Part shown: piece after piece, positions 1-8,541 of the stretch
How the letters are laid out: each line of letters opens with the position of its first letter
Position numbering within the stretch: position 1 is the first letter of the stretch
Origin: a virus
Direction: 5' to 3' (one strand)
IMG/VR virus record: IMGVR_UViG_3300031232_000032
Span: 1 to 23,412 of that record
Length of the DNA stretch: 23,412 bases
Made by a program: the position numbers and the translations under genes
Notes under the pieces: model-generated
What the model was told of the DNA's origin: nothing
The model's input: the letters and a program-made list of their open reading frames with translations, nothing else
The model's database searches: none

Positions 1-1364
1 CGAGAGAGGATGTCGGCCGGCGTGTGACTGGAGCTCGAGCTGTCGATCGCGTAGGAGGGGAGCGTCAGCGCCACGCTCGAGGGGAGACCGGTGAAGGTGT
101 AGAACGTAGGGACGATCCCGCCCATCAGCGTCGAGAGGATGGTTCGCGCGGTGACGTAGCCGAAGCCGCTCGAGCCCAGCGCCGTCACTACGTCGGGGTC
201 ATACGCCCCGTTGGCGAACGCGAAGTGAGATCCGCCAAAGGGGAACCCGTTGGTCTGGAGCCACTCCAGGTTGCGCCGGATGTCCGCCTTGTAGACGTTG
301 GGCGCAACGCCGGCCGAGATGTAACACCAGCCCCGGGCCGTGGTGTCGGCCGCCTGGGTGGACAAGGTGAACGTGAACGTGGTGGTGTCGCTCACGGTCA
401 CCGTGAACGTGCCGTTGTAGCCGGTCTCGTCGCAGCCCGCGATCGTGACGGAGTTGCCGTTGCTGAGCCCGTGCGCGAACGGCGTAACGATCGTCGCCGT
501 GGCTCCTGACCGCGTGTACGTAAGCGTGGGACCTAGAGCGTAGTTGGTATGGGCCCAGCCGTGAGAACCTATCGTGAACCCGGCTGCAGCGATCTCCTTG
601 ACCTGGGCGATGGTCATGTAGTTGGTCGTCCCGATCTTCGAGCCGTTCGGGTAGAGCGTGCCGACCATGCCGTTCGCCACGAGGTACGGGTATATATACT
701 GGTAGTACCCGGCGAACCCGTCGTCATGGGTGATCAGGATCTTGGGCCGCGCCGTTAGATCCTTCCAGATCCCGTAGAAATAGGCGTTGTACGGGATAGC
801 GGTGTTGGCGGTCTTCTTGATGAACCGGATCTCGATGTGCTTGATCGCCGCCATGTTCGGCGTGCCGTGGTTCACCATGTCGGCGATCTTGATCGGGAGC
901 CACCCTCGAACCGGCTTCATCGCCGTGATCCACAAGTCGGTCCAGGTGCCGTAGTTGGCGTAGGTCGAGAGCGTCGCATCGCTCGAGATCAGCGGCCAGA
1001 ACGAGGTAGCGTAGGCGCTGGTGTCGAACCCCACGTCCAGCCAGAGATAGGTGCTGCCGGTCAAGTCCCAGGTGCCGTCGAACACGCACCCGCCGAACTG
1101 GCTCGTGTTGGCGCTGGACCAGCTCGCCTTCGTCGCGAGCTTCGTGGTGTCGAGCGCGCAGGAGGCGCCGGTAGCGCTGGCGGACGGAGGGACCGCGATG
1201 GAGCCGGTGGTGGTGGCGTCCACGAGCTGGACTCCGCCGGTCCGCCGGTTCTGGCCTGACCGGTTCAGCACGGCGTCGGCCTGGAGGACGCCCATGGAGG
1301 AGATGGTCTCGGCGACGGCGGGGACAGCGAAGAGGAGCAGGAGCAGCGACAGGAGTCGGCGCAT
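1..1364 (-). CDS. Secreted CE4/NodB polysaccharide deacetylase (partial, runs off left edge)
   Basis: Translating leftward from the ATG at 1364 gives 454 stop-free codons to the window edge; the C-terminus is missing. Residues 1-18 (MRRLLSLLLLLFAVPAVA, then E19) form a Sec signal peptide with an A-x-A cleavage site. Residues about 30-205 form a beta-rich, probably sugar-binding domain. The NodB motif THDDG is at 212-216, the H-x3-H motif SHGWAH at 267-272 and a third motif, FANGAYDP, at 383-390. The metal triad would be D214, H268 and H272. CE4 enzymes remove N- or O-acetyl groups from peptidoglycan, chitin-like polymers or exopolysaccharide. Residues about 282-350 carry a separate beta-domain signature (HGL at 298-300, YNGTFTVTV at 316-324) between motifs 2 and 3. 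A purine-rich GAAAGG lies 7 bases before the ATG. The gene is last in the visible late block, in a tailspike-like position, yet the signal peptide argues for export. Enzyme class is fairly sure; substrate is unknown. Confidence 0.85.
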   Translation of the reverse strand, partial: MRRLLSLLLLLFAVPAVAETISSMGVLQADAVLNRSGQNRRTGGVQLVDATTTGSIAVPPSASATGASCALDTTKLATKASWSSANTSQFGGCVFDGTWDLTGSTYLWLDVGFDTSAYATSFWPLISSDATLSTYANYGTWTDLWITAMKPVRGWLPIKIADMVNHGTPNMAAIKHIEIRFIKKTANTAIPYNAYFYGIWKDLTARPKILITHDDGFAGYYQYIYPYLVANGMVGTLYPNGSKIGTTNYMTIAQVKEIAAAGFTIGSHGWAHTNYALGPTLTYTRSGATATIVTPFAHGLSNGNSVTIAGCDETGYNGTFTVTVSDTTTFTFTLSTQAADTTARGWCYISAGVAPNVYKADIRRNLEWLQTNGFPFGGSHFAFANGAYDPDVVTALGSSGFGYVTARTILSTLMGGIVPTFYTFTGLPSSVALTLPSYAIDSSSSSHTPADILS

Positions 1365-1375
1365 GGTGAAGCCTT

Positions 1376-1747
1376 TCACGCGAGGTTGTGGAGCAGGGAG
1401 AGGCAGAAGTCGGACAGGTGCGCGTCCGGCGCGTTCGGAGCGACGATGGTGATCACGTCGCCCGGCTCGAGGCGAGCATCGGCCGCGAGCGCGAAGGTCG
1501 CCACCGTGGCGCCAGCGGCGAAGGTTGCGGTGCCAATCTCCACGCCGTTCTTGCGGATTGAGAACGTGGAGTCGGCGTCGGAAGTGACGCTGGCAGAGCC
1601 CCGGCTGCCGGCGAACCCCTTCTGAAACGTCAGGGGCAGAGCGCAGACGCGGCGGAGGAGAACTTCACCGCCGGCCGGCGGAGCGCCCTTGTGAATGTCG
1701 AAGGTGCGAGCGTCAGCGTTCCAGGGGTGAATCTGTGGCCAACCCAT
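1376..1747 (-). CDS. Small fibre-associated or receptor-binding beta protein
   Basis: A 123-aa protein. The ATG at 1747 is preferred because AAGGAGG lies 9 bases upstream; the longer reading frame to 1795 has no such site. The C-terminal half (residues about 60-118) has alternating beta strands with FSIRKNGVEIGTATF, then FAAGA, EPGD and IVAPNAPDA. This layout (a KNG turn, then an AG-rich turn, then a GD and AP-x-APDA ending) recurs in small phage tail-fibre-associated and structural proteins. It ends 11 bases before the deacetylase start, so the two are probably co-transcribed. A short CCCTG/CAGGG hairpin lies at 1772-1784 in the 62-base gap after the large ejection protein; no T-run follows it. 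The role in receptor or glycan binding is inferred from domain pattern and position. Confidence 0.75.
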   Translation of the reverse strand: MGWPQIHPWNADARTFDIHKGAPPAGGEVLLRRVCALPLTFQKGFAGSRGSASVTSDADSTFSIRKNGVEIGTATFAAGATVATFALAADARLEPGDVITIVAPNAPDAHLSDFCLSLLHNLA

Positions 1748-1809
1748 GTGAGTGTGCCTCCTTGCGGTAGACCCTGCCGCAGGGGGGCTTGACACGTCAC
1801 CTTCGCAGG

Positions 1810-4800
1810 CTACTGGCCTTTTTGCCGGGAGGTCTTCTTCTGCTGCTCGATCTGCTCTCGCGTCTGGTACGGCCGGTTAGCCTCGGCCTGGTACCAGGGG
1901 ACCGACTGGAGGCTCATCCCCAGCGGCATCAGCGAGCGCTCCGGCATCGTGAGCTGGCTGTTCTGCGACAGCATCCGGAGCATCGACAGCGGGAACGCGG
2001 AGAGCACCGGGATCTGCTCCAGCGCCCGCTTGTTGCTGGAGTCCTGGAAGACGAACGGTGAGCCCGGGTCGTGCGACGTGGCGAGGATCGGAAGCTGCTT
2101 CCCACGGGGCCACCCCATCCGCTCGGCCGCCCGGTGCATCAGCTCGGACATAGCCCCTGCCTTACCCGTGCCCTCCTGGTAGCCGATGAGCTCGCCGTTC
2201 GGGTCTCGGATCTCCGTGTTGATCGCCGTGCCCCGGAGGATGTCCCGGTTCGGCTCTCCAGCGTACTGGGCCATCGGGTTGGCCCTGGACATCAGCGCGT
2301 CCCAGAGAGCAGACCGGGTCAGGGGAAAGTCGGGGATATTCTTCTGCGCGATGTCGCGTGGCACGCTGAGCGCGGCCTTGGCCGTGTCGTAGAGCTCCGA
2401 CTCGGTCGAGAACGGGTAAGGCATCACCACCGGCTGGTTGACCTTGTCGTGGAGCCCGGTCCAGTACAGCGGGCTGTCCGCCAGGTACTGGCCCACGGGC
2501 CGCGACTTGGACTGCTGGTATTCGTCCGGGGAGAGCATCAGCCGGCGCGACAGGTCGGGGATCCGCTCGGAGACGTTGTACACGCGCTCCGGGTGATTGA
2601 TGAATTGCTGCGCCTGGAGCGGCACGTTCTTGCCCCACCACCGGATGAAGGGGAAGAGGCCGGAGACCCGGTTCATGGCCTCGGACGTCCGGTTGGGGTT
2701 GAAGAGCAAGTCCTCTGTCCTCCGCACTGCATCGCCCACATCGCCGCCGTTGAGGAATCCGCGGATCGTGGACTGCGCGCGCGCCGCCTCCTCGGGACCG
2801 CGGCCGAAGAGCTCCGCCGACCTCTGAACGATCGGGTTGACCGATGGCCGAAGCGGGTTCAGCGACCGGAGGAGCGCGGTCCGCTTCGGGTTCGGGAGGT
2901 CGAGGTCGGCCAGCTCCTGCTCGATGCGGGGACCGATCGGCACCTTGGCGTTGTTGGTCTCGCCCAGCATGCCACGCTTGGTCATCGCGTCGCGGAGCTC
3001 GCCCAGGGTGGCGGAGTTCCCGTTGCCCGCGGCGAGGGGCGTGGCCAGCTCGTCGCCGGCGCCGTACTGGCCGCGGAGCAGGGTCTTTCGGAGCTCGCGA
3101 TCGCGCCACCACGTGGGGGAGAAGGGGGCGCCGGCCGCGCCAAACTCCTTGTAGAGCTGGTCCCAGTTGCTGCCCCAGTTCCGGATGTAGTAGCGGGGGT
3201 TCATCACGGTCGCGGGGATCTTGAAGAGCTCGGACAGCGGGGAGTAGAGGCTCCCGGGCGTGCGCGTGGCGGCCGGCGCGCGGCCGGTGCCGATGTCCAT
3301 CAGCGTGTCGTAGAACCCGCGGCCCGCGCCGCTCTGCTGGTCGATCGTCTGGGCGACGGGGATGGGAAGGGCGATCTGCTTGCCGTCGGTGGCGCGCGTC
3401 CACGCCTGCGACTGGGGCACCTGCCAGTTGCCGACGCCGCCGGGCGCCGCCGACATCGCGTCAGGGAGCTGGCCGGTGACATCCTTCCCGCGGCCCGCCC
3501 ACTGCCGGAGCAGCCGCATGACCTCGGTCTCCCTGATGTCCTTGGCGAACTTCTCCGCCTGCGGAGCCACCGCGCCCGAGAAGAAGTCGCGCGCACCGAG
3601 CTCGGGATGGATCTGGGCCATCGCGCCGCCCAGGTCGAGCCGGGTGTCTTGGGGCGGGAGGATCGACTGGTCGCCGTCGATCAGGCTCTGGGTGATGTCC
3701 TCCTGAAGGTGCCGGCTCTTCTCCGGGATCACCTTCAAGCCGGCCACCGGCCGTTGCCCCTGGGACCGGGCCACGTTGCCGGCCAGGATCTGGGGGTCGG
3801 TCGCCTGGACGGGCAGCCCCTTCGACCGCATCGCCTGCTCCGCCGCCGGCGTGGAGACGTGGCGCAGGTAGGGCTCGGAGATGTTGGCCGCCGCCGGATC
3901 GACGGCGAGCCGCTCGGCCCGGGTCGCGTCCTGCAGGGAGAGGAACGTCTGCCGCGCCGGCCAGAGCTTCTTGATGTCGGGCCGCTGGGCGCCCAGCTCC
4001 CCCAGCCAGGCGCGGAGCACGTCGTTGCCGACCGGTGACCCGATCGCCCTGTTGGGCATCGCGAGCGGCAGGCCGGCGCGCGCCGCCTCGCGCTCGATGG
4101 CCGCGGAGACGTTGGGGAACGCGGCCAGGTCGGGCGCCTTCGGGTTGAGGAGCCGCGTCAGGGTGGAGTCGACGTTGCCGCGGGCGGCCAGCGGATCCAG
4201 GAGCCGCGGGTTCCCGGACAGAAGCTCGGGATGCTCGACCGAGTCGAAGACCAGGGTCTTCTCGGCCGGGGACAACCCGGTCAGGGCGTCGCGCAGCCTT
4301 TGCGCCATGGCGTGCTGCTTCTGGCCGGCGGCGACGTTGGACTCGAGGAGCTCGTCGGCGGCGTTGATCCACTCGGGCAGCTCGGGCTGGCCAGCCAGGG
4401 CCGCAGGCAAGCGCCGCAGGGGCCCATCAGGCGACGCGAAGTCGAGCAGGCGCTGTCCGCCCTGGGTCTTGTCCGCCAACTTCGCCAGCCCCCTGCCGGC
4501 CCACTTGGCGGGTACTCCGATGCCGTACTTCGTCGCCGCGCCCAGGGCCATACCGCCGGGGGTGGGCGCCAGCATCTCGACGATCTCCGACGCGACCTGG
4601 GCCTGCTTCATCGACACCCCACCCAGGACGGGCTGGTTCTCGATCTGGGGCCGGGCGCGCTCGGTCTCCCGGGCCGAGTTGGCGACGGCGATCGCCTGCT
4701 GGACCTGGGCCGCGCTGGGGTAGTCCTTCGGCTCCCCGCCGAGGTTGAAGGACGAGGGGGCCGGTCCCGACTCCATGGCCTGTTTGAGCGCCGCGTCGTA

Positions 4801-5529
4801 GGTGCGCTGCCACACGTCGCTCGGGGTCGTGATCGAGACGGGCTTGACCTCTCCGCGCTGCTTCCAGATATCCCCCATCACGTCGCCCATGTTCTGGCGA
4901 ATGGAGGGGTGGATGATCTGTTCCCGGGAGCGCCCGGCCCATTCCTTGATTCGGTCCCAGTCTTCCCCGGGTACGGTTTGCGACTGGTCGAAGCCGGTCT
5001 TCGGTGCCGAGGGTGACGACGGCTTCCCCATCTCCGCGACAAGCTGGCGGAAGGGGACGAAGAATGAGCCCATGAAGTTGCCGACCTGGCGGAGGCCGGA
5101 GCCGTTCCCAATGACCGGCGTCTCGTTCGGGTCCACCACCGGTGCCGAGCTGCCACCGTGGTTCAGCCGGCGGAGGTCGCCCAGCGCCTGCTGCCAATTG
5201 GCGTTGGCCTTGCCGATCTCCTGCTCGTCCCTGGACGTCTGGGCCGCAACGATGCCCTGCAGCGCGGCCTTGAGGTTCCGGGCCGTATTGCCGACCGTCT
5301 GTACTTGGTTCATCGCGGCCTTGTTCTTCTGGGCGCGCGTCACGTCATCGACGGGCTCGACCGGCGGCGGAGCGGCAGGCTGCGCCGCTGCCGCCGGCGC
5401 GTCCGCGGGGTCGAAGTAGGTGATCCGGGGAGCTGGAGCTTGAACCGGAGCCGGAGCCGCGGGCTGGGGCTGCTGTGGGGCAGCCGCGCCGGGGTCGTCT
5501 GCCGGGTCGAAGTAGACGACCTTGCCCAT
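1810..5529 (-). CDS. 1239-aa internal virion/ejection-type protein with polyvalent-protein signatures
   Basis: The largest gene in the window. AGGAG lies 6 bases before the ATG at 5529, which starts just after the stop of the preceding gene. The N-terminus has two copies of the motif YFDPAD (residues 6-11 and 38-43) separated by a Pro/Ala/Gln-rich linker. The middle and C-terminal parts are mixed alpha with NPRYYIRNWGSNW near residue 776 and FPFIRWWGKNVPLQ near 958. Similar phrases (a hydrophobic-NP-x-aromatic-RN segment, then FPF-x-R) occur in very large phage-encoded polyvalent or internal virion proteins. Position after two smaller putative ejection proteins matches P22 gp16 or T7 gp16, which enter the host with the DNA. 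I see no clear lytic transglycosylase or peptidase motif. It is surely coding; ejection is an inference from order and size. Confidence 0.8.
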   Translation of the reverse strand: MGKVVYFDPADDPGAAAPQQPQPAAPAPVQAPAPRITYFDPADAPAAAAQPAAPPPVEPVDDVTRAQKNKAAMNQVQTVGNTARNLKAALQGIVAAQTSRDEQEIGKANANWQQALGDLRRLNHGGSSAPVVDPNETPVIGNGSGLRQVGNFMGSFFVPFRQLVAEMGKPSSPSAPKTGFDQSQTVPGEDWDRIKEWAGRSREQIIHPSIRQNMGDVMGDIWKQRGEVKPVSITTPSDVWQRTYDAALKQAMESGPAPSSFNLGGEPKDYPSAAQVQQAIAVANSARETERARPQIENQPVLGGVSMKQAQVASEIVEMLAPTPGGMALGAATKYGIGVPAKWAGRGLAKLADKTQGGQRLLDFASPDGPLRRLPAALAGQPELPEWINAADELLESNVAAGQKQHAMAQRLRDALTGLSPAEKTLVFDSVEHPELLSGNPRLLDPLAARGNVDSTLTRLLNPKAPDLAAFPNVSAAIEREAARAGLPLAMPNRAIGSPVGNDVLRAWLGELGAQRPDIKKLWPARQTFLSLQDATRAERLAVDPAAANISEPYLRHVSTPAAEQAMRSKGLPVQATDPQILAGNVARSQGQRPVAGLKVIPEKSRHLQEDITQSLIDGDQSILPPQDTRLDLGGAMAQIHPELGARDFFSGAVAPQAEKFAKDIRETEVMRLLRQWAGRGKDVTGQLPDAMSAAPGGVGNWQVPQSQAWTRATDGKQIALPIPVAQTIDQQSGAGRGFYDTLMDIGTGRAPAATRTPGSLYSPLSELFKIPATVMNPRYYIRNWGSNWDQLYKEFGAAGAPFSPTWWRDRELRKTLLRGQYGAGDELATPLAAGNGNSATLGELRDAMTKRGMLGETNNAKVPIGPRIEQELADLDLPNPKRTALLRSLNPLRPSVNPIVQRSAELFGRGPEEAARAQSTIRGFLNGGDVGDAVRRTEDLLFNPNRTSEAMNRVSGLFPFIRWWGKNVPLQAQQFINHPERVYNVSERIPDLSRRLMLSPDEYQQSKSRPVGQYLADSPLYWTGLHDKVNQPVVMPYPFSTESELYDTAKAALSVPRDIAQKNIPDFPLTRSALWDALMSRANPMAQYAGEPNRDILRGTAINTEIRDPNGELIGYQEGTGKAGAMSELMHRAAERMGWPRGKQLPILATSHDPGSPFVFQDSSNKRALEQIPVLSAFPLSMLRMLSQNSQLTMPERSLMPLGMSLQSVPWYQAEANRPYQTREQIEQQKKTSRQKGQ

Positions 5530-5532
5530 GGG

Positions 5533-6552
5533 CTACTCCTGCTCGACGCCGACGGGCTTCCAGTCGGGGAACTTGGCCCAGTCGGAGACGTTGATGGACT
5601 GCTCCTGTCCGGCCGCGTTCCTGATGCGCAGCTTGGGGGATGCCTTCGGGGGAGGAGGCGTCGCGGGGGTCGGCTGAGCGCCACCAGCCCAGGCGGGAGG
5701 AGGCGGGAGCGGGTAGACGCCCAGGTTATCGCCTTGCGGGGTCGGCTGCGCAGCGCCAGGACGGCGGAGCAGCTCCGGCACGCCCGGGGCCTGGACGCTC
5801 GGGGACGGGGCAGGGGTGATCGGGCGCGGCTGCCAGGGAGACGGCACCGGAGACTGATCCACCGCGGCGGTACCGGGGATCTGCGGCGGCATCGGGCCAG
5901 TGCGAGGGGTGCCAGGCCGGAAGGGAGTCGGCGGGGATCCGCCGCCAGCGATCGTCTGCTGGGCCGCGGCGTACGCTTCCTGTTGGGCCCTCATCAGGTC
6001 TTCGGTGGACTGGATCCCGATGATGTTTCCAGCGGGGTCGATCTTCATCTGGGGCGCGTTCGGCATCGGCAGCCGGGCCCCCTGGAGCTGGGCCTGGTAG
6101 AAGGCCTTCATCTGCTCCTTGTACGCTGCGAGCTCCGCCTCTGCCTGGTAATCCTTGGGCAGGTGGCGAGCCTGGGCCAGCCGCTGCTGATTCATCATGA
6201 GCTGCGTCTGGTAGTCGCGCAGCTTCGGCCCGTAGGCGTTGCCGATCTGCTCGCGGAGCTGGGCGAACTGCGGGTTCTGCATCGCCCCCTCGGGATCGTT
6301 GGCGATCAGGGCGCGGAGCTGCGCCTGCTCGTGCGACGCGGCGTCGGGCAAGAGCGACTCGAGCTGGCTGAACCCCCCGAGCTGGCGGTCGGCCTCGTCG
6401 AAGGCTTGCTTCTGCGCGAGCCGGCGGGCCGCCTGCCGCTGGAGATCCATCTGCTGGCCCTGGACGTAGTTGCTCAGGTCGAACTGGCGGGCCTGCTCGC
6501 GTCGCGAGAGCTCCTGGGCCGTCAGGTTGGCGTAGTTGTCACCCCATCCCAT
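5533..6552 (-). CDS. Putative ejection/internal virion protein, Gln-rich and Pro-rich
   Basis: A 339-aa protein with a textbook AGGAGG five bases before the ATG at 6552. Residues 1-165 are strongly helical and rich in Gln, Ala, Leu and Arg, likely coiled coil. Residues about 195-310 are a Pro-rich disordered linker with runs such as PLPPPP and TPPPPK. The last 30 residues (KLRIRNAAGQ, then SDWAKFPDW) look like a small folded C-terminal motif. No enzyme motif is visible. It lies between the glycine-rich 226-aa gene and the 1239-aa gene, separated from each by less than 10 bases, the position of the P22 ejection proteins gp7/gp20. Function is inferred only from position and composition; a scaffolding or tail-assembly role remains possible. 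Confidence 0.75.
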   Translation of the reverse strand: MGWGDNYANLTAQELSRREQARQFDLSNYVQGQQMDLQRQAARRLAQKQAFDEADRQLGGFSQLESLLPDAASHEQAQLRALIANDPEGAMQNPQFAQLREQIGNAYGPKLRDYQTQLMMNQQRLAQARHLPKDYQAEAELAAYKEQMKAFYQAQLQGARLPMPNAPQMKIDPAGNIIGIQSTEDLMRAQQEAYAAAQQTIAGGGSPPTPFRPGTPRTGPMPPQIPGTAAVDQSPVPSPWQPRPITPAPSPSVQAPGVPELLRRPGAAQPTPQGDNLGVYPLPPPPAWAGGAQPTPATPPPPKASPKLRIRNAAGQEQSINVSDWAKFPDWKPVGVEQE

Positions 6553-6561
6553 TGGTGCCTC

Positions 6562-7242
6562 CTAGTACATCTTGGGGGACTGAATGCCGGCGCCGCCGTA
6601 GTCGTCGCTGGACTGCAGGCCGTTCTTCTTGCCGAAGGCCATCGCGGAAATCGCCGACAAGAGCTGGTCCTGCTGGTTCGCGCCGATCTGTGCACCCTGC
6701 AGCGCGGAGGCGCCCTTGTAGCCGAACTCCACGTCGTACGGGTGCATCGCAGTCGATGCCTGTCCGTTGAGACCCTGGAGATCCATTCCGGCCATCGTGG
6801 TCAGGTCGCGGAAGGTGTCATCGTAGGCGCCCTGCCGCGCCTTCATCCGGGCCAAGGCCATCTTGCTGAGCACGTCGCCCTGGCCGCCGAGGGCGTAGCC
6901 GCTGTCGGAGATGCCGCGGCGGTCGGTCGCGCCGGCGCCAGCCGCGCTCGCCTGCCCCGCGGCGGCGTTCGCCTCGCCGAGGTAGAGCTGGGACCGCTCC
7001 TTGTAGGGCTCGCTTGAGGTTACCTGACCGGGGATCTTCTGGGTCTTGTCCCGCCAGTCGCCGTACTGGCCCTGCCACTTCTTCGATTCGTCGTACATCG
7101 GCGAGTAGTCGGGGCCGCCGCCGCTGAGAAGCCCGGAGATGCCGCCGACTGCGCCGCCGATCACCGCACCCCAGGGGCCGAAGGCGGAGCCAGCCGCCGC
7201 CCCGCTCATCGCTCCGGTCGCACCGCCGCTCCAGTTCGCCAT
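6562..7242 (-). CDS. Putative ejection protein with glycine-rich membrane-active N-terminus
   Basis: A 226-aa protein; GGAGGA lies 7 bases before the ATG at 7242. Residues about 5-44 are a Gly/Ala-rich hydrophobic segment (GAVIGGAVGGISGLLSGGG) of the kind seen at the start of phage DNA-ejection proteins, where it may insert into the host envelope. The remainder is helical and rich in Gln, Ala and Ser, with few Cys. It is followed 9 bases later by the 339-aa gene. In P22-like phages three ejection proteins are encoded in succession upstream of the tailspike, which is what is seen here (226, 339, 1239 aa). There is no catalytic motif. Assignment by composition and synteny only. Confidence 0.75.
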   Translation of the reverse strand: MANWSGGATGAMSGAAAGSAFGPWGAVIGGAVGGISGLLSGGGPDYSPMYDESKKWQGQYGDWRDKTQKIPGQVTSSEPYKERSQLYLGEANAAAGQASAAGAGATDRRGISDSGYALGGQGDVLSKMALARMKARQGAYDDTFRDLTTMAGMDLQGLNGQASTAMHPYDVEFGYKGASALQGAQIGANQQDQLLSAISAMAFGKKNGLQSSDDYGGAGIQSPKMY

Positions 7243-7273
7243 GGACGCATCCTCCGACAGGCACCGATGCCCG

Positions 7274-7930
7274 TCACCTTACGTGGCGCATCTTGAACCG
7301 CACCGAGAACAGGAGGTCTCGGCCGCAGGGCGGGGAGACCCCAGGGACCCCGTAGCCCACCATGCTGTTGAGGGTCAACGTGATGTGCCACCCGCCGGAG
7401 TCGAGCCCCGGGACAGAGGGGATGGGGCGGCGGAACAGCCGGCCAGGGGTCACACCAGCGAGTGTCGCGGAGTCGATCGTGTATGGGGATGGCTGCCCCG
7501 CAACCCACCGCTGCAGGGTCACGAATCCCGAGAACTGGTTCCCAGACCCGTAGTACCCCGCCCACGACACCGGCACTGGAATCAGGGCCCCCGGGGTCTC
7601 CGTCTCCCGGTACAGCTCCGCCGTGCGCGACGCGTCGAAGAAGGGAAACAGGTACCCGTTCATGGACGACGGCTCACAGAGCGCGACGCGCCAGGTGAAC
7701 GGGAAGACGCCTCCGAACATGGTACCCATGGTGAGTCGCCGAATACGGGTCTGCACCTGGAACACCGATCCCGGCTTCTCCTTCATGGAGTTGGGCAGCC
7801 GGAGATTCTCGACGTAGCTGTCGGCCCCGATCCCACCATTCACGGCGGCGACCGCCGGGGCGAAGCAGTCGTCCAGATCCTTCGCGATGAGCGACGGCCG
7901 GACGGCAAGGTGAACTGGTCGGACAGGCAC
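7274..7930 (-). CDS. Short-fibre-like virion protein C (third of three in tandem)
   Basis: A 218-aa protein. The start is taken as the GTG at 7930, two bases after the stop of the preceding gene, with GGGGTG upstream; the longer frame to 8098 only overlaps that gene. The N-terminus has a helical stretch ending in AVNGGIGADSYVENL, followed by a beta-rich remainder. A helix ending in NGGI and then a short N-L turn is common just before the beta domain of short phage fibres and neck appendages. The C-terminal end (FSVRFKMRHVR) resembles an outer strand. The two preceding genes have the same layout, which suggests a set of related surface or fibre proteins. Exact function unknown. Confidence 0.7.
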   Translation of the reverse strand: MPVRPVHLAVRPSLIAKDLDDCFAPAVAAVNGGIGADSYVENLRLPNSMKEKPGSVFQVQTRIRRLTMGTMFGGVFPFTWRVALCEPSSMNGYLFPFFDASRTAELYRETETPGALIPVPVSWAGYYGSGNQFSGFVTLQRWVAGQPSPYTIDSATLAGVTPGRLFRRPIPSVPGLDSGGWHITLTLNSMVGYGVPGVSPPCGRDLLFSVRFKMRHVR

Positions 7931-7932
7931 GG

Positions 7933-8541
7933 TTACACCCCGTGAAGGACTCGGAAGCAGACCACCAGATCCCAGGTAACGGTCGGCTCCCAGCGAGTGG
8001 TTGGGTTGACCACGTCGCCGGTGGCTGACGTCGTAACGGGATCGCTCACCACCGCGGAGAGCCGAGAGCCGGCCCTGACCAGCCCCGACAATTTCCACAT
8101 AAAGGGCTTCGCCGGGAACCGCCAGTCGCCGCCGGCCAGGTCGAAGGATCCAACCGGCGCGCGATCGACGCTCACCGTGAGCAGGCCGGACTTGATCGTG
8201 TTGAACGTCTGCAGAAGATCAAGGCCGGAGCCAGGCTGGCCCACTTGCCGATCCCCGATCATGAAGCCAACGCCAACGAGCTCGGCGTCCATCGGGAGCG
8301 CGACGTGCGGCACCGCCGTGTTCAGGAGCAGCGTTGCCGCCGTGTAGCGCTCCGCCTTCTGCGCGTTCCTGAACGGGACAAGGCCGTTGTGGTTCTCGAG
8401 GCCGAGGTTGCCGGGCTTTGGCGCTAGGTCCGGGCCAACGCCGCCGAGCTGGTCGATGAACTTCTGGAACGCCAGGTTCAGGTCAGCGACGGCCGGCTTA
8501 GTCGTCGCTGCGAACGACGGGAAGGAATCGATCAGGGCCAT
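7933..8541 (-). CDS. Short-fibre-like virion protein B (second of three in tandem)
   Basis: A 202-aa protein with ATG at 8541, overlapping the end of the upstream gene by 10 bases. Residues about 18-55 form a helix (VADLNLAFQKFIDQLGG) leading to a turn with NLGLENHNGL. From about residue 60 it is beta-rich, with a DWRF segment and a final strand VTWDLVVCFRVLHGV. Layout, size and final strand (VCFRVLHGV against FSVRFKMRHVR) parallel the downstream 218-aa protein, so the two may be diverged paralogues. No catalytic motif. Likely a virion surface or fibre component on position (between the gp10-like tail protein and the ejection proteins); not certain. Confidence 0.72.
   Translation of the reverse strand: MALIDSFPSFAATTKPAVADLNLAFQKFIDQLGGVGPDLAPKPGNLGLENHNGLVPFRNAQKAERYTAATLLLNTAVPHVALPMDAELVGVGFMIGDRQVGQPGSGLDLLQTFNTIKSGLLTVSVDRAPVGSFDLAGGDWRFPAKPFMWKLSGLVRAGSRLSAVVSDPVTTSATGDVVNPTTRWEPTVTWDLVVCFRVLHGV

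Noticed and set aside
1788-1817. TTGACA on the plus strand near 1789 as a promoter
   Set aside because: No acceptable -10 at 16-18 bases and it would drive only antisense transcription into the large ejection gene.
2071-4038. A 655-aa open frame on the plus strand opposite the 1239-aa gene
   Set aside because: It is Arg/Gly/Leu-rich with no domain pattern and lies wholly antisense to a well-supported gene with a Shine-Dalgarno; long antisense frames are expected in high-GC DNA.
5158-7017. A 619-aa plus-strand open frame
   Set aside because: It runs antisense across three minus-strand genes and their start sites and has low-complexity Arg/Gly/Leu composition.
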